Below, piece by piece: positions 1 to 7,126 of a stretch of 18,807 bases of DNA. The stretch's first letter is position 1, and every line of letters begins with the position of its first letter. The notes beneath the pieces were generated by a model that was not told where the DNA came from, did no database searches, and saw only the letters and a program-made list of their open reading frames with translations. The stretch lies in the NCBI GenBank assembly GCA_035711465.1, contig DASTCC010000043.1:1-18807 (forward strand). Direction: 5' to 3'. This DNA is from DASTCC01 sp035711465. Lineage in GTDB: Bacteria; Acidobacteriota; Vicinamibacteria; Vicinamibacterales; SCN-69-37. The position numbers and the translations under genes were made by a program.

Positions 1-1952
1 TGCGGCGACCACCGGCCCATGTGGAAGTTCAGCGAGAAGATGATCCGCGCGCAGCGATGCATCCGCCAGAAGAGCGCGCCGATCCGCTCTTCGGGCGTGT
101 CGTTGAACCCCTTGTCGTAGAGCACGAGCTCCCAGTAGAGCGCCCAGCCCTCGCCGAAGAATGGCGTGCCGGCGCCGAGGTCGGCGCGGTAGTCGTCGAA
201 GCGCGACCCGATGTAGCCGGTGAAGTTGTGCCCCGGGATCATCTCGTGATGCGCGGTCGCGTGCGAGAACGCGGTGGTGTTGCCGCGCATGCTCTGCAGC
301 CGCGCGTCGTGGGCCATCGTGTTGGTCGGGTACGACACGGTGATGCGCGCGCCGCCGGTGAAGAACGGGTTCACCAGCTGACGCTCGGGCGACATCATCG
401 CCATGTGCAGCGATTCGGCGGCGACCGGCGGCACCGTGATCAGGTTGTTGCCGCGCACGTAGTCGACGGCTTCGTGCATCAGGTCGCGGATCACGGCCGG
501 CTGCCCGCCCGGTGGCGCGTGCATGCTCTTGACTTTCTCCATCGCCGCCTTCCAGTTGTCGCCGAAGCCCATCTCGCGCGACGCCTTCAGCATCTCCTGG
601 TCGCACCAGGCGAACTCCGCTTCGGCGAGCGCGATCAGCTCCTCCGGCGTGTACGGAATCAGCACGTCCTGCAGATCCCAGATCAGGCCCTCGCGTCCGC
701 GCGCCGGGCCCGGAATGCCGCTCTGGTCGGCCTTGCGCGGATTGGCTTCCGGCGCCGGCAGCGACCGGCCGTCGCGCGCAATCCGGATCTCGCTCATCTT
801 CTTGATGAACAGGTAATTGACCTGGGCGTTGCGGCTGAGCTCGTCGAAGTCGAGCGACGTCAGGGCCCGAAGCCACTGTCGGTAGTAGTCTGCGCCGCGC
901 GCCGGCGCCGCCCCGCGCCCGCCTCGTCCACCGCCGCCGGTACCGGCGCGATAGAGCGCGACGATGTCGGTGAGCTCGTCCTGCGGCAGCGCGATCAACG
1001 ACTTCAGATCCGGCACGTCGCCAAACTTCCGATCCTCGCGCGGATTGGCGGTCGCCGCGGTGGCCGGGAGCGCCGCCGGCGGCGCCGCGGCGCGGTTGGC
1101 CGGCGCCACCGTGCTGCGGAGGAACGCCGCATACTGCGTCAGCGCGGCCTGCGCATGCTGCCAGGGCAGGCCCATCCACCACGTGAACAGCGGATCGTAG
1201 CCGTTGTAGAAGTTGAACCACTCTTCGAGCTCGCGCGTCAGGCCTTCGACGGCCACCGCCGCCTGTTCGGCCTGAGCGGTGCTTGCCGTCAGGGCGTTGG
1301 CGCCGCCGTCGAGGCCGGCCTGGATCCGCGCCCGTGTCGCGGTGATCGACTCGGTCGCGCGTGTCAGCACGCCGGCGGCGGCCTGCGCGTCCATGTCCTT
1401 GATCCAGATCCGCGCCTCGATCGTGTCGACGAGCGGCGCGGCGAACGGCAGCAGCGGCGTCAGCGTCGCGATCGTCTGACGCTCGGCATCGAGCGCCGCG
1501 AGGTTGGCCGCCACCGTCTTGCCCAGCGCGTCGAGCTCGGTCTTCGCCGCTGCCGAGAGCGACCCGGCGTCGAGCGCCGCGAGCGCCGTCTGCCACGCGG
1601 TGTCGAAGCGGCGCAGCCGATCGATCCGCGCCAGCGACATCGACACCGGTCGCGACGGCGGTGCCTGCGGCGCTGCGGCTGCCGCGCCGCCGCCGCGTCC
1701 GCCGCGCCCGCGGCCGCCGCCGGATCCGCTGCCGGCGTAATTGGTGTTGAGCGTCTGCCGATCGAGCGTATAGGTCCGCGCGACGATCGCCATCTCGCTC
1801 GTCTTCGGCGTCAGCAAGGGGCGCAGATCGGACGGGACGGTCTGCGGCGCCGCGGGAGCCTGCGCGGCGGCTTGATCGAAGGTGGCCGACGCGGCCGGCG
1901 CCAGCGCCAGCATCGCGCAGAGGGTCGACGTGGTCAGCCAGTGCAGATGCAT
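1..1952 (-). CDS. DUF885 family secreted protein (probable zinc peptidase-like), 3' end outside window
   Basis: The visible part is about 650 residues and the C-terminus lies beyond base 1. It starts with a signal peptide (MHLHWLTTSTLCAMLALAPA, cleavage near ASA-T), so the product is exported. The diagnostic DUF885 motif HHEMIPGH is at about residues 568-575, followed by GEGWALYWE at about 600-608. These resemble the metal-binding His/Glu and downstream Glu of gluzincin-type peptidases; DUF885 proteins are usually annotated as putative carboxypeptidase-like hydrolases with unknown substrate. Two Gly/Arg-rich low-complexity stretches (encoded at about 1689-1736 and 899-950) interrupt the N-terminal half. 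The ATG at 1952 was chosen because it directly precedes the signal peptide and lies 6 bases after a good -10 box. No Shine-Dalgarno sequence is visible, so the mRNA may be leaderless. The family is clear; the enzymatic activity is not shown. Confidence 0.9.
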   Translation of the reverse strand, partial: MHLHWLTTSTLCAMLALAPAASATFDQAAAQAPAAPQTVPSDLRPLLTPKTSEMAIVARTYTLDRQTLNTNYAGSGSGGGRGRGGRGGGAAAAAPQAPPSRPVSMSLARIDRLRRFDTAWQTALAALDAGSLSAAAKTELDALGKTVAANLAALDAERQTIATLTPLLPFAAPLVDTIEARIWIKDMDAQAAAGVLTRATESITATRARIQAGLDGGANALTASTAQAEQAAVAVEGLTRELEEWFNFYNGYDPLFTWWMGLPWQHAQAALTQYAAFLRSTVAPANRAAAPPAALPATAATANPREDRKFGDVPDLKSLIALPQDELTDIVALYRAGTGGGGRGGRGAAPARGADYYRQWLRALTSLDFDELSRNAQVNYLFIKKMSEIRIARDGRSLPAPEANPRKADQSGIPGPARGREGLIWDLQDVLIPYTPEELIALAEAEFAWCDQEMLKASREMGFGDNWKAAMEKVKSMHAPPGGQPAVIRDLMHEAVDYVRGNNLITVPPVAAESLHMAMMSPERQLVNPFFTGGARITVSYPTNTMAHDARLQSMRGNTTAFSHATAHHEMIPGHNFTGYIGSRFDDYRADLGAGTPFFGEGWALYWELVLYDKGFNDTPEERIGALFWRMHRCARIIFSLNFHMGRWSP

Positions 1953-1958
1953 GCCGAG

Positions 1959-1987
1959 AGTTTACGGAGTGACGGGCACGTCGGCAA
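1959..1987 (-). promoter_or_regulatory. Promoter of the DUF885 gene, probably leaderless
   Basis: Read on the minus strand, TTGCCG (1987-1982) is followed after 17 bases by TAAACT (1964-1959). The -10 box ends only 6 bases before the ATG, so transcription would begin at or next to the start codon. This fits the absence of a ribosome-binding site. Confidence 0.5.
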
Positions 1988-1996
1988 TCAGGCTAC

Positions 1997-2002
1997 TAAT
2001 AT
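1997..2002 (+). promoter_or_regulatory. -10 box for the tRNA-binding protein gene, probably leaderless
   Basis: TAATAT stands out in this GC-rich sequence and ends 6 bases before the ATG at 2009, the same geometry as the divergent promoter on the other strand. No good -35 box is seen (GGGCAC at the 17-base position), and there is no Shine-Dalgarno sequence. Confidence 0.4.
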
Positions 2003-2008
2003 CGACGC

Positions 2009-2356
2009 ATGACTCCAGTTAAACCCCCGGTCGGCATCGACGTGCTCGATCGCATCGACATCCGCGTCGGCACGATCCGCGTCGTCGAAGACGTCCCCGG
2101 ATCGAAGAAGCTCGTGCGCCTGGTCGTCAGTTTCGGCGATCACACGCGCCGCATTCTTGCCGGCATGAAGCTCGAGCGCGCCGACGTGCGCGAGATCGAA
2201 GGCAGGCAGGCGCTCTTCGTGGTCAACCTCGAGCCGCGGGTGATGATGGGCGAGACCTCGGAAGGCATGCTCTTCGATATCGGCCACGATGACGGCCTGA
2301 CGCCCGTGCTCGCGGTGCCCGAGGCGGCGGTGCCGGACGGCACGCGAGCGGGCTGA
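2009..2356 (+). CDS. tRNA-binding OB-fold protein (CsaA / MetRS C-terminal-like)
   Basis: 115 residues, essentially one EMAP-II/Arc1p-type tRNA-binding domain. Visible signatures are the N-terminal DRIDIRVGTI (about residues 14-23), the central VVNLEPRVMMGETSEGMLF, and VPDGTRAG at the end. The PR-MMG-SEGML motif is closer to the C-terminal (beta) domain of methionyl-tRNA synthetase than to classic CsaA, but the length matches free-standing CsaA-like proteins. Members bind tRNA non-specifically or act as chaperone-like proteins in the cytoplasm. It is transcribed divergently from the DUF885 gene and is probably leaderless. The domain is clear; whether it serves a synthetase in trans is unknown. 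Confidence 0.85.
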   Translation: MTPVKPPVGIDVLDRIDIRVGTIRVVEDVPGSKKLVRLVVSFGDHTRRILAGMKLERADVREIEGRQALFVVNLEPRVMMGETSEGMLFDIGHDDGLTPVLAVPEAAVPDGTRAG

Positions 2357-2467
2357 CCGCTCGCGATCGCCGCACGCCCCGGTCTCGCGCGAACGCGGGT
2401 AAGATCGAGGGCGATCGCGCCGGCCCGACGAAACGGGATCGACCGGCGCCGCGTAACTGGAGGGGAC

Positions 2468-3187
2468 ATGTCATCTCCTTCGGCCCAGCCGCCGCCGCGC
2501 CGCGTGCTCGTCGTTGAGGACGAGCCCCACATTCGCGAGCTCGTTCGTCTGCACCTGGGCCTCGAGGGTCTGACCGTCACCGAAGCCGCCGACGGCGCCT
2601 CCGCGCTCGAGCTCGTGCAGCACGAGCCGTTCGATCTGCTTATCCTCGATCTGATGCTGCCGAAGCTCGACGGGCTCGCGCTCTGTCGCGCCGCGCGCGG
2701 GGGCTCCGCCAACGCCGACGCCCCCATCCTGATGCTCACCGCGCGCCGCGAGGAGTCCGACAAGGTCGTCGGCCTGGAGAGCGGCGCCGACGACTACCTG
2801 ACGAAGCCATTCGGCGTGCGCGAGCTGGTCGCCCGCGCCCGCGCGCTGCTGCGGCGGCCGCGCGCGCGGCGCCAGGCTGCTGACGGCATGATCAGCACGG
2901 CCGGCCTGACCATCGACCGGGCGCGCCGATCGACGACGTTGAATGGCCGGACGGTGGATCTGACGCCGTACGAGTTCGAAGCGCTCGCTCTGCTCGCCGC
3001 CCATCCCGGCATTGTCTTCAGCCGCGAGGAGATCCTGAAGAAGGTCTGGAGCCGCGACATCCACGTGACGACGCGCAGCGTCGACACGCTGATCAAACGG
3101 CTGCGGCAGAAGATCGAGACCGACACCAGCGATCCTCAGCACGTGCTCACCGTCTGGGGCACGGGATACAAGTTCCGCGATGGGTGA
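2468..3187 (+). CDS. OmpR/PhoB-family response regulator
   Basis: 239 residues. An N-terminal receiver domain (about 12-125) has the acidic pair in VVEDE (E17, D18), phospho-acceptor D61 in LILDLMLP, T91 in LTAR and K113 in LTKPF. A C-terminal winged-helix DNA-binding domain (about 145-237) contains LTPYEFEALALLAAHPG and ends in VWGTGYKFRDG, typical of the OmpR/PhoB class. It is a cytoplasmic transcription factor activated by phosphorylation. The ATG at 2468 has a strong ribosome-binding site (GGAGGGG, 2460-2466 region). Its end overlaps the start of the kinase gene by 8 bases, so the two are cognate. The target genes are unknown; the three exported propeller genes immediately downstream are candidates by position only. 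Confidence 0.95.
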   Translation: MSSPSAQPPPRRVLVVEDEPHIRELVRLHLGLEGLTVTEAADGASALELVQHEPFDLLILDLMLPKLDGLALCRAARGGSANADAPILMLTARREESDKVVGLESGADDYLTKPFGVRELVARARALLRRPRARRQAADGMISTAGLTIDRARRSTTLNGRTVDLTPYEFEALALLAAHPGIVFSREEILKKVWSRDIHVTTRSVDTLIKRLRQKIETDTSDPQHVLTVWGTGYKFRDG

Positions 3188-4745
3188 GATCGTCTGGTAT
3201 CGCAGCCTGTACTGGCGCATCGCGATCGGCTTCGTGGTGCTGCTGGCGACGCTGCTCGGCGCGCAGGGCCTCTTCTCGCTCTGGCTGGGCGGCCGCATCG
3301 CGGCGATGCTGCCCGGCCCGACGCCGGCGCAGTTCGGCGAAGCGTTCGCATCAGACATTGCTGCCGGGATCGCCGAGACGCCGACGTTCGATCTGGCGGC
3401 GTTTCTGAAGAGCCGCCGTCCGGCGACCTCGTACACGTACGCGATCGCCCTGCGCGACGGGCAGTCGGCCGTCAGCGAGCCGGTTCCGCCGCCGGGGAAT
3501 GCGATGCGCGCGGCGCGGATGCGCCTGGCCGGCCTTGGCGGCTCCCAGGCGGCGGCGAATGGCCGCGGCGGCGGCCCGCCGGCGCGAGGCGAGGGCGTCG
3601 GCCGGCGCGGCGACGGCCGTGGCGGCCGGGAAGGATTCGGCCGCGGCGGTCCGGCATTCGAGTTCGCGACGATCGCCATCGCCGGCGACGTTCGCGGCGT
3701 CGTCGCCGTGACCTCGGAACCGCCGCCGCTGCAGGTGGCGCTGCGTGGCTTCGCGCCGCTGCTCGCGGCGGTCGGCATCGGTCTGCTCGTTGCCGGGACC
3801 ACGGCTGCAGCGCTGCTGGTATTTCGTCCGGCGCACCGCCGGCTGCGCGCGCTCGAGCAGGTGGCGCGGCAGATCGGCGCCGGCGACGCGAGCGCGCGCG
3901 CCATCGAGACCGGCGGCGACGAGGTCGCGGCGCTCGCGCGCACGTTCAACGAGATGGCCGAGGACCTGCACTCGCGCGAGCGCGCACTGGCGGCGTCCGA
4001 TCGCACGCGGCGGCAACTGCTCGCCGACATCTCGCACGAACTGGCGACGCCGCTGGCGGCCATTCGCGGCTACGCCGAGACGCTCTCGATGCCCGGCGTC
4101 GGACTGGACGAGCCGACGCGCCGTCGCTATCTGCAGGTGATCACCGACGAGACCGATCGCCTCTCGCGCATCGTCGGCGATCTGCTCGACCTGGCGCGTC
4201 TCGAAGGCGGCGCTCTGCCGCTCGAGCACGCCGAGGTCGGCGTCGCGGCGCTGTTCGCGCGCGTCGAGCACCGCCATGAACCGGTCCTGCGCGAGCGCGC
4301 GATCTCGCTCGTCAGCGAAGTCACGCCGCCGGGCCTGACCGTTGCCGGCGATCCCGGCCGGCTCGAGCAGGTGCTCCAGAACCTCGCCGCCAACGCGGTG
4401 CGGCACACGCCGGACGGCGGCCGCATCGTCCTCCGCGGCGATCGCGTGAACGATCAGGTGCGGCTCGTCGTCGAGGACAGCGGCGACGGCATTCCAGCCG
4501 AGCATCTGCCGCACGTCTTCGATCGCTTCTACAAAGCCGACGCATCGCGCACGGGGACGCCGATTCCCTCGGGCAGCGGGCTCGGGTTGTCGATCGTGCA
4601 GGCGATCGTCGAACGCCACGGCGGCCGCGTGGCCGCGAGCAACGCCGAATCGGGAGGCGCACGGTTCGAAGTGCTCTTACCGGTTACGACGGGTTACGGC
4701 GGGTCACCGTCGTCACCCGGCGAGCGTTTGACCACGCTTTGTTGA
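3180..4745 (+). CDS. Sensor histidine kinase (HAMP, HisKA, HATPase_c)
   Basis: 521-residue inner-membrane kinase paired with the upstream regulator. Transmembrane segment 1 is at about 13-36, a periplasmic sensor region at about 37-188, transmembrane segment 2 at about 190-214 and HAMP at about 215-267. The H-box ADISHELATPLAAIRGY has phospho-acceptor H286. The ATP-binding domain has N-box NLAANAVRHTP (401-411), G1 EDSGDGIP (432-439), F-box FDRFYK (447-452) and G2 GSGLGLSIV (465-473). The periplasmic region carries a Gly/Arg-rich low-complexity insert at about 127-157, unusual for a sensor domain. The ATG lies inside the regulator's last codons with no good Shine-Dalgarno sequence, suggesting translational coupling. 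The last 20 or so residues, after the conserved domain ends, are partly encoded by copies of the short repeat seen further downstream. Confidence 0.95.
   Translation: MGEIVWYRSLYWRIAIGFVVLLATLLGAQGLFSLWLGGRIAAMLPGPTPAQFGEAFASDIAAGIAETPTFDLAAFLKSRRPATSYTYAIALRDGQSAVSEPVPPPGNAMRAARMRLAGLGGSQAAANGRGGGPPARGEGVGRRGDGRGGREGFGRGGPAFEFATIAIAGDVRGVVAVTSEPPPLQVALRGFAPLLAAVGIGLLVAGTTAAALLVFRPAHRRLRALEQVARQIGAGDASARAIETGGDEVAALARTFNEMAEDLHSRERALAASDRTRRQLLADISHELATPLAAIRGYAETLSMPGVGLDEPTRRRYLQVITDETDRLSRIVGDLLDLARLEGGALPLEHAEVGVAALFARVEHRHEPVLRERAISLVSEVTPPGLTVAGDPGRLEQVLQNLAANAVRHTPDGGRIVLRGDRVNDQVRLVVEDSGDGIPAEHLPHVFDRFYKADASRTGTPIPSGSGLGLSIVQAIVERHGGRVAASNAESGGARFEVLLPVTTGYGGSPSSPGERLTTLC
4682..4704 (+). 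repeat. Short tandem repeat inside the kinase 3' end (about two 10-base units)
   Basis: GGTTACGACG is followed directly by GGTTACGGCG and a decayed third unit starting GGTCACC. The 11-mer GGTTACGACGG also occurs at 8666-8676 in the large repeat array before propeller gene 3. Here it encodes part of the kinase tail (TTGYGG), beyond the conserved ATPase domain. Confidence 0.6.
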
Positions 4746-4757
4746 GGGGTGTATGGT
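4728..4757 (+). promoter_or_regulatory. Candidate promoter for the propeller genes
   Basis: TTGACC (4728-4733), an 18-base spacer and TATGGT (4752-4757) overlap the kinase stop codon. Transcription would begin near 4764, upstream of the ATG at 4791 and downstream of the in-frame GTG at 4749. This supports 4791 as the start of propeller gene 1. The match is reasonable but computed only by eye. Confidence 0.4.
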
Positions 4758-4790
4758 CGCGGTATCTTCTTCTTTTCCCCCACATTGACG

Positions 4791-7037
4791 ATGCTTCGAC
4801 TTTCCAGCTCTCTGTCACGCGCGACCACCGCCCGGATGCGGCCGATCGTTGTCCTGGTCGCGGTTGCGGCTGGTGCGGCCATGCTCGACGCCAGCGACTG
4901 GACCGAGGTCCGCGGTCCCAACCGCGACGGCACGTCGGCCGAAACCAACCTGCCGTCGCGCTGGTCGCCAACGGGCGAGAACCTCGCATGGACGCTGCCA
5001 TTCGGCAGCCGATCGACGCCGGTCATCCGCGGCAACCGTCTGTACATGCTGACGACCACCGAGGGCGACGTGGCGGCCACGCAGGAACGCCTGGTCGCGG
5101 TCGACGTCAACTCCGGCAAGGTGGTCTGGGACCATAAGTTCAGCATCTACCTAAGCGACGTGCCGCAGCACCGCGCCGGATGGGCCTCGCCGGCCATCGA
5201 TCCGGAGACGGGCACCGTGTATGTCTTCACGGTCGGCGCCGAGCTGACGGCGCTGTCGCCAGAGGGCAAGGTCTTGTGGACGCGTTCGCTGCCGGAAGAG
5301 TACGGCGCGATCAGCACCCACGGCGGGCGGACGACGTCGCCCATCGTCGAGGGCGACAAGTTGATCCTCAACGCGCTGTGCATGGGCTGGGGCGATCTCG
5401 GCCGGCCCGGCAACCGCTACTTCGCCTTCGACAAGCGCACCGGCCAGACGATCTGGGTGAGCTCGCCCCAGACACGGCACTACGACACGAACTACTCGAC
5501 GCCGGTCGTCGCGAACGTCAACGGCGAACGCCTGCTCATCGTCGGCGGCACGGACGGCGCCTTCTACGCGATGCAGGTGAATACCGGAAAGCCGGTCTGG
5601 AGCATCGAGGTCAGCAAGCGCGCGATCCTCAACAGCGCCGTCTATCGCAACGGCGTCGTCTACATCACGCACGGCGAGGAGAACATCGACACCACCGAGA
5701 TGGGGATGGTCGCGGCGATGACGCCGAACGGGACGGGAGCGCTCACCGGCTCCGCCTTGAAGTGGGTCAAGCGCGGCTTCCTGCCGACGTTCGCGTCCCC
5801 GGTGCTCGACAACGATCGCCTGTACACGGTGGACAACGGCGCCATTCTCGGCGCGTTCGATCTCGCCACCGGCAACCAGGTCTGGACCAAGACGCTCGGC
5901 ACGCTGCAGAAGGGATCGCCGGTGCTCGCCGACGGCAAGCTGTACGTCGGCACCGAGAATGGCAAGTTCTACATCCTGCGCCCGAGCGCGACCGGCGTCG
6001 AGGTGCTCGACGAGGATCTGCTCGGCACGCCGGCCGATCCTGAGCCGATCGTCGCGTCGCCCGCGATCTCGAATGGGCGCATCTATGTGACGACGATGGG
6101 GCCGCCGACGCGAGACGGGGCGCCGGGGCATACGTACGCGATTGGGACGGGTACGACGGGTACGACGGGTACGACGGGTACGACGGGTACTCAGAGTGCG
6201 GGCGGCGGGGCGGTGGCGCAGGTGCAGGTGTTTCCGTACGAAGCATTGCTCGATCCGGGCAAGACGCAGAAGTTCACGGTGAAGCTCTACGACGCGAAGG
6301 GGGAGTTCGTCCGCAATGCGGATCCCGCGTCGGTGCAGTGGTCGGTCGATCAGCTGCAGGGCACGGTCGCGGCTGACGGCACGTACGCCGCGCCGGCGGC
6401 AGGCGGTGCGGCCGGCTACGTCAAGGCGACGGTCGGCGGGGTCAGCGGCCAGGCGCGCGTGCGTGTGATTCCGCCGCTGCCCTGGTCGTACGACTTCGAA
6501 GGGGCCAAAGCCTCGATGCCGTGGTGGACGTCGAATCTGAAGCTGGTGCCGGACGCGATCGATAACGGCGGCGTGATGAAGCGGCCGCGCGACGAGACCG
6601 TCGGCCGCCGCGCGCGTCTGATCATGGGCCGGCCCGACTGGTCGAACTACACCGTCGAAGTCGACGTCCGCGGCATCGAGTCGCGTCGCCAGCGCGGCGA
6701 CGTCGGCGTGATCAACCAGCGCTACGCGATGGTGCTCTTCGGCAACGCGCAGAAGCTGGAACTGCACCCCTGGCAGGCCGCCGACGAGATGACCGTGCGC
6801 GTGCCGTTCAAGTGGGAGGTCAACGCCTGGTATCGGATGAAGATGCGCGTCGAGAACCGCAAGGACGGCACCACGCTCGTGCAGGGCAAGGTGTGGCCGG
6901 CAGCGTCGCCGGAGCCGGCGGCGTGGACGATCGAGAAGATCGACAAGATTCCGCACCTCGTCGGCGCGCCGGGGCTCTACGGGGATGGGATTTCTGACGT
7001 CTTCTTCGACAATCTCAAGGTCTATAGGAATCAATAG
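4791..7037 (+). CDS. Exported PQQ-like beta-propeller protein with Ig-like and jelly-roll C-terminal domains
   Basis: 748 residues from the ATG at 4791. An in-frame GTG at 4749 lies upstream of the predicted transcript start, and an ATG at 4836 would give a shorter, cleaner signal peptide. After the signal region comes WTEVRGPNRDGTSAE, then a propeller (about residues 35-450) with the blade motif A-x-D-x-x-TG-x-x-x-W, as in AVDVNSGKVVW, AFDKRTGQTIW and AFDLATGNQVW. A linker of repeated Gly-Thr-Thr (about 452-467), encoded by a perfect tandem repeat, joins it to an Ig/Big-like domain (about 474-555). The C-terminal domain (about 557-748, from WSYDFEG to FFDNLKVYRNQ) resembles LamG/DUF1080 concanavalin folds. 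The protein is probably periplasmic or outer-membrane associated. No catalytic residues or bound cofactor can be assigned. BamB-like scaffold and PQQ-type enzyme are both possible readings of the fold; the C-terminal domains suggest carbohydrate or surface binding (inference). Confidence 0.85.
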   Translation: MLRLSSSLSRATTARMRPIVVLVAVAAGAAMLDASDWTEVRGPNRDGTSAETNLPSRWSPTGENLAWTLPFGSRSTPVIRGNRLYMLTTTEGDVAATQERLVAVDVNSGKVVWDHKFSIYLSDVPQHRAGWASPAIDPETGTVYVFTVGAELTALSPEGKVLWTRSLPEEYGAISTHGGRTTSPIVEGDKLILNALCMGWGDLGRPGNRYFAFDKRTGQTIWVSSPQTRHYDTNYSTPVVANVNGERLLIVGGTDGAFYAMQVNTGKPVWSIEVSKRAILNSAVYRNGVVYITHGEENIDTTEMGMVAAMTPNGTGALTGSALKWVKRGFLPTFASPVLDNDRLYTVDNGAILGAFDLATGNQVWTKTLGTLQKGSPVLADGKLYVGTENGKFYILRPSATGVEVLDEDLLGTPADPEPIVASPAISNGRIYVTTMGPPTRDGAPGHTYAIGTGTTGTTGTTGTTGTQSAGGGAVAQVQVFPYEALLDPGKTQKFTVKLYDAKGEFVRNADPASVQWSVDQLQGTVAADGTYAAPAAGGAAGYVKATVGGVSGQARVRVIPPLPWSYDFEGAKASMPWWTSNLKLVPDAIDNGGVMKRPRDETVGRRARLIMGRPDWSNYTVEVDVRGIESRRQRGDVGVINQRYAMVLFGNAQKLELHPWQAADEMTVRVPFKWEVNAWYRMKMRVENRKDGTTLVQGKVWPAASPEPAAWTIEKIDKIPHLVGAPGLYGDGISDVFFDNLKVYRNQ
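6144..6191 (+). repeat. In-frame 9-base tandem repeat encoding a Gly-Thr-Thr linker
   Basis: Four perfect copies of GGTACGACG plus partial units at both ends, in frame, code for (Gly-Thr-Thr)n between the propeller and the Ig-like domain. The 9-base period keeps frame if copies are gained or lost, so linker length could vary between strains. The same unit recurs at 8569-8679 outside coding sequence. Confidence 0.9.
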
Positions 7038-7126
7038 ATGTCGGTGCCGCCTGGTGCGGCCAGGTGCGACGGGGCGGGCGGGTCTGGAACGCGCGTCGCT
7101 GGTCGACTTCGGATTTGGAGAGCTGA

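Noticed and set aside
21..2012. Long plus-strand reading frame of 663 codons
   Set aside because: It is Arg/His-rich and without recognisable domains, and lies antisense to the DUF885 gene, whose signal peptide and HEMIPGH motif are clear. It is a shadow frame of GC-rich DNA.
2471..4619. Long minus-strand frames opposite the response regulator and kinase
   Set aside because: Composition is Arg/Ala/Ser-rich with no domain; the plus strand encodes complete two-component proteins.
4749..4790. Upstream GTG as the start of propeller gene 1
   Set aside because: It would lie before the predicted transcript start and adds an unlikely N-terminus (MYGRGIFFFSP) before the signal peptide; no ribosome-binding site fits.
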